Shown: one piece after another, positions 8,474-16,796 of the stretch
How positions within the stretch are numbered: position 1 is the stretch's first letter
Layout of the letters: every line of letters starts with the position of its first letter
Source: Planctomycetota bacterium
Lineage (GTDB): Bacteria; Planctomycetota; Phycisphaerae; Phycisphaerales; Zrk34
DNA: 64,000 bases
Assembly: GCA_016125255.1 (NCBI GenBank)
Contig: WGMD01000024.1
Location: 1-64,000 of the forward strand
Direction: 5' to 3'
Position numbers and translations under genes: made by a program
The notes under the pieces: model-generated
Told to the model about the DNA's origin: nothing
Databases searched by the model: none
The model's input: the letters and a program-made list of their open reading frames with translations, nothing else

Positions 8474-9790
8474 ATGACTCATTCGCTCCCATCGTTCGCC
8501 TTGTCCGAGCGGGCTGCACGCACCGTCGAGCAGCCCATCGGTTATCTGATGGCGCAGGCGGTGAGCAATCCGAATCTCATCTCGCTGGCGGCGGGACTCG
8601 TCGATTACCCGACGCTGCCGACGCAGGCGGTGGAACAGGTTTTGCACGAACTTTTGTCCGACGAAGTCAAAGCCCGGCTCGCGCTTCAGTACGGCACGAC
8701 CGAGGGCTTCGCCGCCTTGCGCGTCCGACTGCTCGAACACATGGCGCACCTCGACGGACTGACGCCCGCTGACTTTTCCGCGACGGCCGACGACGTGATC
8801 GTCACGACCGGCTCGCAGCAGATCCTCTTCGTGCTGACCGACATCCTCGTCAATCCCGGCGACATCGTCATCGCGGAGTGGCCCAGCTATTTCGTCTACA
8901 CCGGGGCGCTGGCGACGATGGGTGCGCAGGTGCGCTGCGTGGATATGGATGAGGAAGGCATCATTCCCGAAGCGCTCGAAGCGTTATTTCAACAGATCGA
9001 ATCGGAAGGTCAGCTTCCGCGCGTCAAGATCGTCTACACCTGCGACTATCATCAGAACCCGACGGGCATCACCTTGTCCGCCGACCGTCGTCCGCGCATT
9101 GCGGAGATTGTGCGGAAATACTCGAAGAAACATCGCATTCTGCTGCTCGAAGACGCGGCGTACCGGGAATTGACGTACGAAGGCGACGCTCCGCCGTCGA
9201 TCAAGCGGCATGACCCGCGCAATGAATTCGTCGCGCTGACGCAGACGTTCAGTAAGCCCTTCGCCCCCGGACTCAAGACGGGATATGCGCTGCTGCCGCG
9301 CGATCTGGTGGAGCCGGTGCTTTTGCAGAAGGGGTCGCACGATTTCGGGTCGGTGAATCTGGTGCAGCATCTTCTGGCGGCGGCGATGCGCAGCGGGGCG
9401 TATGCGGCACAGGTATCGCGCCTGTGCGGGCATTACGCGCACAAGCGCGATGCGATGCTCAAGGCGCTGGAGGAACACCTGGGTGATTTCGAGCCCGGCG
9501 CTTCCGGGGCTTCCGGGGCTTCCGGGGGGACGCATTGGACGCATCCGCGCGGCGGGCTGTACGTCTGGCTGACGCTGCCGGAGCGGTTTGACACGGGCAT
9601 GGCGGGGCCGCTGTTCAAGGCGGCGATGGCGGAAGGCGTGATTTACGTGCCGGGGGCGTTCTGCTATCCGGGCGATGCGACGCGCGCGACGCCGACGCAT
9701 GCGATGCGTTTGAGCTTCGGCACGGCGACGATCGAGCAGATACACGAAGGCGTGCGGCGACTGGCCGCGGCGATCAGGCGGGCGACTTGA
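8474..9790 (+). CDS. PLP-dependent aminotransferase (fold type I, 2-aminoadipate/aromatic type)
   Basis: A 438-residue class I/II aminotransferase resembling LysN/ARO8-type and MocR-like domains, but without an N-terminal GntR domain. It shows the ISLAAGLVDYP substrate loop, TGSQQILFVLTDIL before the cofactor pocket, YTCDYHQNPTG (the conserved N-P-T-G near residue 197), and the Schiff-base Lys in TQTFSKPFAPGLKTGY near residue 259. The donor substrate cannot be decided. A triplicated 9-bp unit at 9500-9526 inserts Ala-Ser-Gly repeats near residues 343-352, probably in a surface loop. The start at 8474 follows a short gap divergent from the oxidoreductase. The 3' end overlaps the convergent DUF3500 gene by 17 bases. 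Confidence 0.88.
   Translation: MTHSLPSFALSERAARTVEQPIGYLMAQAVSNPNLISLAAGLVDYPTLPTQAVEQVLHELLSDEVKARLALQYGTTEGFAALRVRLLEHMAHLDGLTPADFSATADDVIVTTGSQQILFVLTDILVNPGDIVIAEWPSYFVYTGALATMGAQVRCVDMDEEGIIPEALEALFQQIESEGQLPRVKIVYTCDYHQNPTGITLSADRRPRIAEIVRKYSKKHRILLLEDAAYRELTYEGDAPPSIKRHDPRNEFVALTQTFSKPFAPGLKTGYALLPRDLVEPVLLQKGSHDFGSVNLVQHLLAAAMRSGAYAAQVSRLCGHYAHKRDAMLKALEEHLGDFEPGASGASGASGGTHWTHPRGGLYVWLTLPERFDTGMAGPLFKAAMAEGVIYVPGAFCYPGDATRATPTHAMRLSFGTATIEQIHEGVRRLAAAIRRAT
9500..9526 (+). repeat. Triplicated 9-bp unit (GCTTCCGGG) inside the aminotransferase gene
   Basis: Three exact copies of GCTTCCGGG in frame encode three Ala-Ser-Gly triplets. This is a codon-length microsatellite in a coding region. 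Confidence 0.8.
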
Positions 9791-10775
9791 TGTTGACCCA
9801 CGTGTGCACGTGCGGCTTGCCGCGGAAGTACCAGACCATGTTGGGCCCTTCAAGCTGCCAGACGTCCATGACGCCGTCGTTGCCGATGTCCATGTTCGAG
9901 TAGAACGACATGGCCAGCGCATCGATGCCCCCGCCGGCTTCGATGAGCTTCATCGATTCGTCGGCGTCGACCTTGCGGAACGGCGCGAGCAGGTCGGCCA
10001 TGACGTTCCGCACAAGCTGCTTCTGATCGGGCGAAAGCTCGCTGCACGGAATGCCGGCCAGTCCCTCGCGCTTGCCGGTGACGTTGACGGTCGCCAGCCC
10101 GTTCTCATCGCGGGCGTCGGTACGGAGCGCCATCGCGCGCTGTTTGCCGTCGAGCGATGCGAGGACTTCGTTGGCGCGCTTGGCCTGATACCAGTAGATG
10201 TTGTCCTCGTGCTGGGGGCTTTCGTTGAAGCTGCGGGCGGCGTGGCCATAAAAGATCGGCCCGCCGAAGGCCGCGCCTTCGACGCTGTCGCCGTCGCAGC
10301 GGCGCGTGACGTGACGGCCCGTGAGCACGAACTCGAACTTGCCCGTGCCCGGCTCGCCGAAGATCGCCACCGAACAACCCCCGAAGCCCGGCTTGCCGTT
10401 GTCATGTTCAACCTGCTGCATCACCGACGCCGCGTACTGCTCGCTGTGCAGCGCGTTGAAAATCTGCTTCACAAGATCCTGCTGATCGGGGTTGAACACG
10501 CTGGCGATGCGGCCGTCGACGATGTGCCAGTTGTTGTCGACTTCGAAGCGCAGCTTGTGATCGAAGGGGAAACAGATCGACTGGCGCTGCGCTTCATTGA
10601 GACTGCCGTAGAGTTGCTGCACGAGCGTTTCGCCCGTCGGCTTCGCCGCCGGCTCCGCGGCCCGCAGCATCGGCGGCACCGCCAGCGAGATCGCCGCCGC
10701 CTGCACGAACCGGCGACGCGTCATCGGCAGCGCGGAACAATCCGGACACGACGCAGGCGCGGGACGCTCAGACAT
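9774..10775 (-). CDS. DUF3500-family exported protein
   Basis: A 333-residue protein with a twin-arginine-type signal: TRRRFVQAAAIS near residue 18, then a short hydrophobic stretch and an Ala-rich cleavage region. The body resembles the DUF3500 family, with LYGSLNEAQRQSICFPFDH near residue 60, GDSVEGAAFGGPIFYGH in the middle, and a C-terminal PHVHTWVNIK. Function is unknown; members are exported and common in planctomycetes and marine bacteria. Cys residues near the N-terminus (CPDCS) precede the signal. The start at 10775 (MSERPAP) is used because the upstream codons from 10799 look untranslated. It is monocistronic and overlaps the aminotransferase 3' end. Confidence 0.75.
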   Translation of the reverse strand: MSERPAPASCPDCSALPMTRRRFVQAAAISLAVPPMLRAAEPAAKPTGETLVQQLYGSLNEAQRQSICFPFDHKLRFEVDNNWHIVDGRIASVFNPDQQDLVKQIFNALHSEQYAASVMQQVEHDNGKPGFGGCSVAIFGEPGTGKFEFVLTGRHVTRRCDGDSVEGAAFGGPIFYGHAARSFNESPQHEDNIYWYQAKRANEVLASLDGKQRAMALRTDARDENGLATVNVTGKREGLAGIPCSELSPDQKQLVRNVMADLLAPFRKVDADESMKLIEAGGGIDALAMSFYSNMDIGNDGVMDVWQLEGPNMVWYFRGKPHVHTWVNIKSPA

Positions 10776-10869
10776 GGCGGGCCTCCTTTTGGGATGCATC
10801 AGTATAGACCACGCGGGCGCATGTCACGATCGGCGCATCGCCATCGCCCTGCCGCCGGACCCGCCCATG

Positions 10870-10898
10870 AAAAAACCCCGGCGATCGGCCGGGGTTTT
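10870..10898 (-). terminator. Intrinsic terminator of the MFS transporter gene
   Basis: A seven-base-pair GC stem (10876-10882 with 10888-10894) with a five-base loop is flanked by an A-run (10870-10875), which gives a T-run on the minus strand. It lies about 27 bases beyond the MFS stop codon. The flanking TTTT on the other side would allow weak action on the plus strand too. Confidence 0.85.
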
Positions 10899-10924
10899 GG
10901 AAATCATTCGGATCAGCGATCCTT

Positions 10925-12541
10925 TCACGCGTCGGCGGGGCCTTCGACGCCGCCGGTGAATTCGCCGTCGTTGGCGGCGTGACCGGTGAGGACCTGCGCG
11001 TGGTAGCCGCCCTTGCTCTTGAAGTACACGATCAAAATGATGTAGCCACCGAGCATGATCATCGGGAACATCGCCATGTTCGCCAGAGCGCCCTGCGTGC
11101 TCTTGGCACGGACCGCCCCGATTTCATCCTTGACTTTGGCCTGCTCAGCTTCGGGCATCGCTGCGATCAGGGCATCAAGCTTCGCATCGTCGATGGTCTT
11201 GTACTTGATGATTTCGTAGATGCTCTTCTCATCGAGTACCGAAAGCTGACCACCCTGCAAGAGGCCGGGGACGGTCTGTGCGATCGGTGCGGCGGTGACG
11301 GCTTCAATGTTTTTGTCGGCCTGAAGCGTCCCGATGTAAGGGAAGCCGAGTACGCCGACGGCGAGCATGCCGATGCCGCCCAAGCCGTTGAGGGTCATCG
11401 CCCCGCCCTTGGGCGTCTGCTCGGACACGACGCCGAGCATCGTGGGCCAGAAGAAGGTCTTGCCGAAGGCATAGAGCGTCGCGGCGACGAAGATCATCAC
11501 GCCCGCCGCGCCGGAGAGCATGAACAATCCACCGATCGCCAGAGCCGCCGACATCGCGAGCAGGCCCAACGGTGAAAGACTGTGCACGATCGGGCCGGCA
11601 CAGAAGCGCAGGATCATCATGATGACCGAGGTGTAGACGAGGATCCAGCCGGGATGGAAGTGGCCTTTGGAGACGCCCTCCATAATGCCGGTGATCCATC
11701 CATCCGTGCCGATTTCCGTGGTGGCCAACGGCATCATGATCAAGATCATGAAAAACAGGAAGGGGCGTCCCAGACTGCGCGTGTACGCGCCAAATGCCAC
11801 GACGATCGCGATGCCGATGCCGATGAACAGAATGCGGTTGGCATCGCCGAAGAAGTCAATGAGCTGAAGCGTCACAAGGAAGCCGACGACCGCCGCGCCC
11901 AGAATGCCGAATTCCGCGAGCATCTGACGATAGGAAACGCCCGCCGCCTCGCGCTCCTGCACGGGGAACTTGAGCGGCAGCAGCATGAAAAAGTAGATCA
12001 GCGCCGGGACTGCGAGGATGCCAACCTTGATCCACCAGGGGACATTGTCAATGAAGATCGTAAAGATGCCAGCGACAACCAGCCCGCCGGGCCAGCCCGC
12101 ATGAAGCATGTTGAGCCACTTGGTCTTTTCCTTGTTGAACATGGTGGCGACGACGGGATTGATGAATGCTTCGACCGTTCCGTTCGCCAGGCCCAGAATC
12201 AGCGAGCCCCAATAGAGCATCTGGTAAGCGCTTTCCTTGTTGCCGCCCTGCGACATGAAGTAGGCGCTGACGCCCATGACCGCCCAGATCATGTGGCCCA
12301 AGAACGCGAAGAACATCGCGGTCTTGTAGCCGATGCGGTCGATGATGAGACTGAATCCGATGATCGACACCGCGAAAGGCCAGATGCCGATACCCGCGAG
12401 CCGCCCCGCTTCCGCCGGGTCAAGACCAAACTCTTTCGCCCATGTACCGATCAAAAACATGCGGGCGATAAATCCGAACGCTGTCGTGATCAGCGCGATG
12501 AAACAGCCCCAAAACAACACCTTATCTTTGGAATTACCCAT
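10925..12541 (-). CDS. MFS transporter (sugar/fucose-permease-like)
   Basis: A 538-residue polytopic inner-membrane protein with about 12 hydrophobic segments. The first cytoplasmic loop carries [14 protein letters not shown], an MFS signature-like turn near residue 70, and [19 protein letters not shown] near residue 120 resembles the sugar/oligosaccharide symporter branch. Between the last two helices (about residues 410-500) lies an unusually long charged segment with a helical Asp/Lys/Glu-rich part, likely periplasmic. The substrate is inferred to be a sugar or related small solute, without direct evidence. A ribosome binding site (AAGGAG) sits about 10 bases before the ATG at 12541. A strong intrinsic terminator follows at 10870-10898, so it is probably monocistronic. 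Confidence 0.83.
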   Translation of the reverse strand: MGNSKDKVLFWGCFIALITTAFGFIARMFLIGTWAKEFGLDPAEAGRLAGIGIWPFAVSIIGFSLIIDRIGYKTAMFFAFLGHMIWAVMGVSAYFMSQGGNKESAYQMLYWGSLILGLANGTVEAFINPVVATMFNKEKTKWLNMLHAGWPGGLVVAGIFTIFIDNVPWWIKVGILAVPALIYFFMLLPLKFPVQEREAAGVSYRQMLAEFGILGAAVVGFLVTLQLIDFFGDANRILFIGIGIAIVVAFGAYTRSLGRPFLFFMILIMMPLATTEIGTDGWITGIMEGVSKGHFHPGWILVYTSVIMMILRFCAGPIVHSLSPLGLLAMSAALAIGGLFMLSGAAGVMIFVAATLYAFGKTFFWPTMLGVVSEQTPKGGAMTLNGLGGIGMLAVGVLGFPYIGTLQADKNIEAVTAAPIAQTVPGLLQGGQLSVLDEKSIYEIIKYKTIDDAKLDALIAAMPEAEQAKVKDEIGAVRAKSTQGALANMAMFPMIMLGGYIILIVYFKSKGGYHAQVLTGHAANDGEFTGGVEGPADA

Positions 12542-12685
12542 AGACGCGAAGCTCCTTTAGCGTGTGTGGCCCATCCAACAAACGCGTAAAACTACAGTTG
12601 AATTGCAGAAGCTATGCCATTGCGCAAATGCTGTCAAGGCAATCGACAGCCGCGTCATGCAGGAGCACATCTTGTGAATGAGTGA

Positions 12686-13516
12686 TCACGCCGCCGAATG
12701 CGACGCCTTTGACGACGTGTCCGCCGGGGTCGGCGCCTCGGCGTGCGGAAGAACAATCCTGAACGTCGTTCCGGTCGGGTCGGATTTGGTGATGGCGATC
12801 TGCCCGCCTGCCCGGCGGATCAGGTCGCGACAGATGGCAAGCCCCAGCCCGGTGCCCGGGGCCTGACCCGCCCCGACGCCTTCCCGCCGCGTCACAAACG
12901 GCTCGAACACCCGCGGGAGAATGTCGGTGGGAATGCCCGGCCCGGTGTCCGCCACTTCGATGAACACCGTTTCGCCTTCACGCCCTGCCGAGAGCGCGAG
13001 CGAACCCCCCTGCCGCCGCATGGCCTGCCGGGCGTTGAGAACGATGTTCAGCAGCACCTGCTGTAGATTGACGGGGCTGATGGCGACATGCAGATCGGCA
13101 TCGACGTCGATGGTCAGACGGATGCCGTCGCGCTGCGGCGGGCGGGCCATGCAGTTGAAGACTTCATCGATGACCTGAACGATGTTCGACAAGGCCGCTT
13201 CATCCGACTCGCGGGCGAAGCCGAGCATCGAACTGCTGATCGATGCGGCCTTCTGGGCCCCGGCCAACGCCTTGGCCACGGCCTTGCGCAGCATCGGAAT
13301 ATCCTCCGGCACCTGCTCGGCCATCTGACAATAGCTGATCATCGGCGTGAGAATGTTGTTGAACTCGTGAGCGATGATCGACGCCATCGTCCCCAGCGTC
13401 GCCAGCCGATGCGAACGCGTCAGACCTTCCTGAAGCTGGCGCAACTGCACCTCGACCCGCTCCAGCTCGCCCAACAAGAGCTCCGCCTGCTCCAACTTGT
13501 CCGTCGGCAACGCCAT
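12686..13516 (-). CDS. Sensor histidine kinase lacking a visible input domain
   Basis: A 276-residue soluble histidine kinase. After a short coiled-coil N-terminus (KLEQAELLLGELERVEVQL) come the H-box IAHEFNNILTP (phosphoacceptor His near residue 50), the N-box LLNIVLNARQAM near residue 150, G1 VADTGPGIP, the F-box FEPFVT and G2 GTGLGLAICRD. There are no membrane segments and no PAS domain, so it probably receives its signal through a partner protein. No response regulator is adjacent. The family is the NtrB-like HPK4 group, which phosphorylates NtrC-type regulators, but the partner here is unknown. The start at 13516 (MALPTDK) is chosen over 13567. Confidence 0.85.
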   Translation of the reverse strand: MALPTDKLEQAELLLGELERVEVQLRQLQEGLTRSHRLATLGTMASIIAHEFNNILTPMISYCQMAEQVPEDIPMLRKAVAKALAGAQKAASISSSMLGFARESDEAALSNIVQVIDEVFNCMARPPQRDGIRLTIDVDADLHVAISPVNLQQVLLNIVLNARQAMRRQGGSLALSAGREGETVFIEVADTGPGIPTDILPRVFEPFVTRREGVGAGQAPGTGLGLAICRDLIRRAGGQIAITKSDPTGTTFRIVLPHAEAPTPADTSSKASHSAA

Positions 13517-13646
13517 ATCCGCCCGTTCCCTTCCCTGGTTCTCGGGGCCTACCCCCTGTATCGGCATACGACCAACCGCCCCTTAAACCCTAACCCCTGC
13601 GACCTTACTATCACCCCTACCAATTTGACGAGGTCTTATAACCTTA

Positions 13647-13674
13647 TTGACAAACCGATAAATCAATATAAAAT
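13647..13674 (+). promoter_or_regulatory. Candidate sigma-70-type promoter upstream of parB
   Basis: TTGACA (13647-13652) and TAAAAT (13669-13674) are separated by 16 bases in an AT-rich gap (about 13600-13700) that contrasts with the GC-rich surroundings. It points toward parB, whose ATG is about 310 bases away. Confidence 0.35.
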
Positions 13675-13729
13675 ACTTATATAAATTGACTTATGAATTC
13701 TGATCAACCGCATTGATAAGGAGGGAAGT

Positions 13730-13805
13730 TGACAGAATGAACAGGATCGACGGGATCGTGACACGCAGGCCCATCCTGATCCTGTCTCATCCTGTGATCC
13801 TGTCA
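13730..13805. repeat. Hairpin word repeat (ACAGGAT/ATCCTGT)
   Basis: The left arm 13730-13756 carries direct copies of the word ACAGGATnnAC. The right arm 13773-13805 carries several copies of its complement ATCCTGT. The arms can pair around a 16-base loop. It lies between the AT-rich gap and the parS sites. Confidence 0.7.
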
Positions 13806-13834
13806 GTCCTCCTCCTCTGCCCTGCTGTAGAAAA

Positions 13835-13850
13835 TGTTTCACGTGGAACA
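13835..13850 (-). promoter_or_regulatory. parS centromere site 1
   Basis: The 16 bases read TGTTTCACGTGGAACA on the plus strand and TGTTCCACGTGAAACA on the minus strand. The minus-strand reading matches the bacterial parS consensus TGTTnCACGTGAAACA exactly. It lies 140 bases before parB. Confidence 0.92.
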
Positions 13851-13876
13851 CCGGCATGCCCGCAACATGCCTCGAT

Positions 13877-13892
13877 TGTTCCACGTGAAACA
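13877..13892 (+). promoter_or_regulatory. parS centromere site 2
   Basis: TGTTCCACGTGAAACA is an exact parS match on the plus strand, 26 bases after site 1 and in the opposite orientation. ParB clamps would load here and spread across the parB gene. Confidence 0.93.
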
Positions 13893-13989
13893 TCTCTTGC
13901 GTTGTCGCTCGGATCGTCATACACTGCGGTCATCGGCGGGCCACCCGCCGTCCTTTCCGCACGGATGCGCCACGCGCAAGGAGGTCGCC

Positions 13990-14967
13990 ATGTCCAAATC
14001 CGCCAAGCGTCTGGGTCGTGGTTTGAGCAGTCTGATGGGCTCGATGGTTTCCGTTGAGCCGCCCTCGGAAGTTGAAAACCCATCGCCGGTCACACCCGCT
14101 GCGGACATGGCCGACGCCATGCCCGCCGAGTCGCCTGCGATAGATGGGTCTGGCGGTGGGCTCAAATGGTTGCCCGTGACGTCGATCGTGGCCAATCCAT
14201 ACCAACCGCGACGGCATTTTGATGAGACGGCATTGGAACAGCTCGCCGCGTCGATCCGGCAGGATGGCGTCATGCAGCCGATCGTGGTCCGTCCCAGGAA
14301 AAACGAGCAGGGCACTTCCGCAGAGTATGAGATCGTCGCGGGCGAGCGCCGCTGGCGGGCCGCCCAGCGGGCGGAGCTGGCGACCCTCCCGGCCGTGGTG
14401 CGCGAACTGGATGATCGGCAGATGGCCGAGTGGGCCCTGATCGAGAACCTCCAGCGCGAGGATCTGAACCCCATCGAACGCGCCCAAGCCTTCGCCCGCC
14501 TCATCGAACAATTCTCCCTCCGCCACGAAGACGTCGCCGACCGCGTGGGCGTCAGTCGTGTGAATATTTCTAACACATTGCGATTACTAGACTTACATTC
14601 TGATGTGCAGGAGCTTGTGCGTCTAGCTTCGTTATCGGCCGGTCATGCGCGGGCGCTTCTGAGCTTGCCGGATGGGTTGGCCCAGGTGGATCTGGCCAAG
14701 CGGGCGATTGATGGGCAGTGGTCGGTGCGGACGCTGGAGATGGCGGTGCGCCAGAGGGTCGCACCCGATGCCGGGCGGGTCAAGAGCAAAACGGATACGC
14801 GTTCCCCGCATGTCCGCGATGTCGAGCAGCAGGTCGGCGAGCAGTTGGGGTCGAAGGTCAAAATCACCCCCGGCCGCAAGAAAGGCACGGGCACGCTGAT
14901 AATCGAGTACTACGACCTCGATCATTTCGATCAGTTGCTCACGCGCATGGGTGTGAATCTGAGCTGA
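13990..14967 (+). CDS. parB: Chromosome partitioning protein ParB
   Basis: A 325-residue ParB/Spo0J family CTP-dependent DNA clamp. It opens with the classical KRLGRGLSSLMG element, then the ParB N-domain beginning LPVTSIVANPYQPRRHFDE near residue 60, the CTP-binding GERRWRAAQRAEL near residue 120, LIENLQREDLNPIERAQAF near residue 155, and the HTH DVADRVGVSRVNISNTLRLL near residue 185. The C-terminal dimerisation part includes GTGTLIIEYYDLDHFDQLL. The ATG at 13990 has an AGGAGG ribosome binding site six bases upstream; the longer frame from 13834 merely translates the two parS sites. No parA, gidB or rnpA gene is in the window, so parB is separated from its usual partner. Confidence 0.95.
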   Translation: MSKSAKRLGRGLSSLMGSMVSVEPPSEVENPSPVTPAADMADAMPAESPAIDGSGGGLKWLPVTSIVANPYQPRRHFDETALEQLAASIRQDGVMQPIVVRPRKNEQGTSAEYEIVAGERRWRAAQRAELATLPAVVRELDDRQMAEWALIENLQREDLNPIERAQAFARLIEQFSLRHEDVADRVGVSRVNISNTLRLLDLHSDVQELVRLASLSAGHARALLSLPDGLAQVDLAKRAIDGQWSVRTLEMAVRQRVAPDAGRVKSKTDTRSPHVRDVEQQVGEQLGSKVKITPGRKKGTGTLIIEYYDLDHFDQLLTRMGVNLS

Positions 14968-15054
14968 TGCTCGCACACCTAGAACGTCATGCTGTGCATC
15001 GTAGCTCCAGTTCGGTGATCAACGATTCACACAGAGATTGTGATAATTGCAAAG

Positions 15055-16026
15055 TTACTCATCAAGGTCTTCAAACCTAAACTTACTTGCTTGTAGGTAC
15101 TCTTCCTCTTGTTCGACTGCAATCCATCGTCGCCCGAGCCGTTCCGCGACCATTCCTAACGTATTTGAGCCCGCAAAAGGATCGAGCAGAATATCATCCG
15201 CATCCGTCAAGAGACGAATGAAAAACTCCGGCAGAGCCGCCGGGAATCTTGCGGGATGAATTTTAATGCCTGCTTCTTTACATTTAATTGTGTACCGATC
15301 ATTTGCGGCGTTGTTGCCGAATCGAAGTAAATCAGCCGGAGTATCTTCCTCAATCACGTTCGGAGGAATCGAACCGCCGTTCTTCGTTTCTGCAAAACTG
15401 CCTTTGATAAGGTGTCCGCCCGGGCGTGTTGTCTTACGCTGTCCACGTTGACTCAAACGCATCATGTCCTTTGAGTATGCGCGAAGCACCTTTGAGTTGT
15501 CGGCTTTTGGATGCGGCGTCTTGCTAAGCCACCACACATACTCAACTGAGTCCTTGACCCGCACGCGCCGCACTGTCACCCATTCCGCGGGCATCGGCAT
15601 TTTTGCCGGATTATACCAGAAACACTCCTGCGCGAGATGGAATCCGATTTCCTCCACAAGCGCAACCAGCAACTTGAAATGATAAATAGATCGAGTGGGA
15701 ACTCCTTTATTGTAGCTACCGCCAATATTCAGCACGAAACTGCCGTCCGGCTTCAGAATTCGCCGAATCTCCCGAGCGAATGGGAGTATCCAATCAATGT
15801 ATTCGTGTTTGTCCTTGTTTCCATATTCTTTTTTAAAATGGAGCGCGTAGGGGGGGGACGTTAATACCAGCGATACTGATTCATCCGGTATCTGACGCAT
15901 CAGTTCCAATGAATCACCATGCAGCGCAATGCCTGAACTCGTGCTGTAATACGGCTCGACTCGGATCAACGACCGAACCTCGTCTACGTTGCAGTCATGG
16001 AATTGGAATTTGGTTTGGCTTGCCAT
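15055..16026 (-). CDS. DNA cytosine-N4 methyltransferase, PvuII-like (beta class)
   Basis: A 323-residue site-specific DNA methyltransferase. The catalytic [15 protein letters not shown] motif (IV, near residue 56) comes before the SAM-binding motif [17 protein letters not shown] near residue 285, the beta-class order. The surrounding text ([47 protein letters not shown]) closely resembles the M.PvuII type, recalled from memory, so m4C modification of a short palindrome such as CAGCTG is plausible but unproven. It diverges from a probable endonuclease gene across an inverted repeat. Codon use is visibly richer in A/T than the neighbours, suggesting acquisition by transfer. Confidence 0.88.
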   Translation of the reverse strand: MASQTKFQFHDCNVDEVRSLIRVEPYYSTSSGIALHGDSLELMRQIPDESVSLVLTSPPYALHFKKEYGNKDKHEYIDWILPFAREIRRILKPDGSFVLNIGGSYNKGVPTRSIYHFKLLVALVEEIGFHLAQECFWYNPAKMPMPAEWVTVRRVRVKDSVEYVWWLSKTPHPKADNSKVLRAYSKDMMRLSQRGQRKTTRPGGHLIKGSFAETKNGGSIPPNVIEEDTPADLLRFGNNAANDRYTIKCKEAGIKIHPARFPAALPEFFIRLLTDADDILLDPFAGSNTLGMVAERLGRRWIAVEQEEEYLQASKFRFEDLDE

Positions 16027-16043
16027 ATGATCCGTACGTCAAT

Positions 16044-16063
16044 GGTATACCTTTAAGTATACC
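16044..16063. promoter_or_regulatory. Inverted repeat in the divergent restriction-modification promoter
   Basis: GGTATAC and GTATACC, separated by CTTTAA, form a symmetric element centred between the methyltransferase start (16026) and the endonuclease start (16087). Outer CAATG (16040-16044) and CATTG (16067-16071) extend the dyad. It is well placed for an operator controlling both genes; no controller gene is adjacent. Confidence 0.55.
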
Positions 16064-16086
16064 AAACATTGTCCTGAGGAAACACC

Positions 16087-16788
16087 TTGCAGGATGAGCC
16101 CCTCAAACAGATTCGCCGCATTCTTGATGCGTGTACTCCCGACCAACGCCACTCCATCATTCGAATGTTGAGGACGGAATATCGGGCTCATCGAATCGAG
16201 CAGGCATGGAACACATCAGCCGAGATTGTTCTCGAAGCGCTCGCCCGATCAAGTGAGTTGACCCAACGAATGTTCAAGGGCATTCTCGCCGAGGCGGCGT
16301 TTAAGGTTGAGATTGTCGATAACATGATTGAGTGGCAGGATGTCACGCCATTGGGAACGCATCCGTTCGATTTTGCGATTCGACACGGACAAGAATATGT
16401 CACCATACAGGTCAAGCTTCAACGCAAGCAAGCAGGGAAGCCGTTGAACTATCGCCAATCCGGGAGGGGAGGCAAGACGACGACACTTTATGTCGTTGAA
16501 ACACAGAAGACGCGCGGAGGGACCGATTCAAAGTCCGGTGAGGACACACGGCCTTACCGATTCGGCGAATTTGACATTCTTGCTGTGTCCATGGAACCGT
16601 CAACCGCTGACTGGTCGCAGTTTCGTTTTACCGTCGCGAATTGGCTGATCCCTCGTCCGGACAATCCTGAGTTGATTGCTACGCTCCAGCCTGTTTCATT
16701 GACAGCAAACGATGATTGGACCGACTCACTTGCCGACGCGATAAAATGGTTGCAATCAGAAGAACGCAAAATCGTGCGAGTGGAATAA
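16087..16788 (+). CDS. Probable type II restriction endonuclease partner of the PvuII-like methyltransferase
   Basis: A 233-residue soluble protein of no recognised named family. The helical N-terminus (about residues 1-85) is followed by a PD-(D/E)xK-like core: HPFDFAIRHGQEYVTIQVKLQRKQ, with an Asp, a turn, and a Q-V-K triad position in place of the more usual E-x-K, near residues 98-120. The C-terminal part is beta-rich. Together with its divergent pairing with a DNA methyltransferase, this suggests the cognate endonuclease; it does not resemble the small R.PvuII protein as I recall it. The start is TTG 16087, with TGAGGA seven bases upstream. Base composition matches the AT-richer methyltransferase gene. 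Confidence 0.6.
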   Translation: MQDEPLKQIRRILDACTPDQRHSIIRMLRTEYRAHRIEQAWNTSAEIVLEALARSSELTQRMFKGILAEAAFKVEIVDNMIEWQDVTPLGTHPFDFAIRHGQEYVTIQVKLQRKQAGKPLNYRQSGRGGKTTTLYVVETQKTRGGTDSKSGEDTRPYRFGEFDILAVSMEPSTADWSQFRFTVANWLIPRPDNPELIATLQPVSLTANDDWTDSLADAIKWLQSEERKIVRVE

Positions 16789-16796
16789 CACAAGGG

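Noticed and set aside
13600-13735. Replication origin (oriC) in the AT-rich gap near parS
   Set aside because: No TTATCCACA-type DnaA box or dnaA gene could be seen; AT-richness and parS alone are not enough.
13834-13989. N-terminal extension of ParB from the ATG at 13834
   Set aside because: It only translates the parS sites (FHVEH/FHVKH) and lacks a ribosome binding site; the start at 13990 has a strong one.
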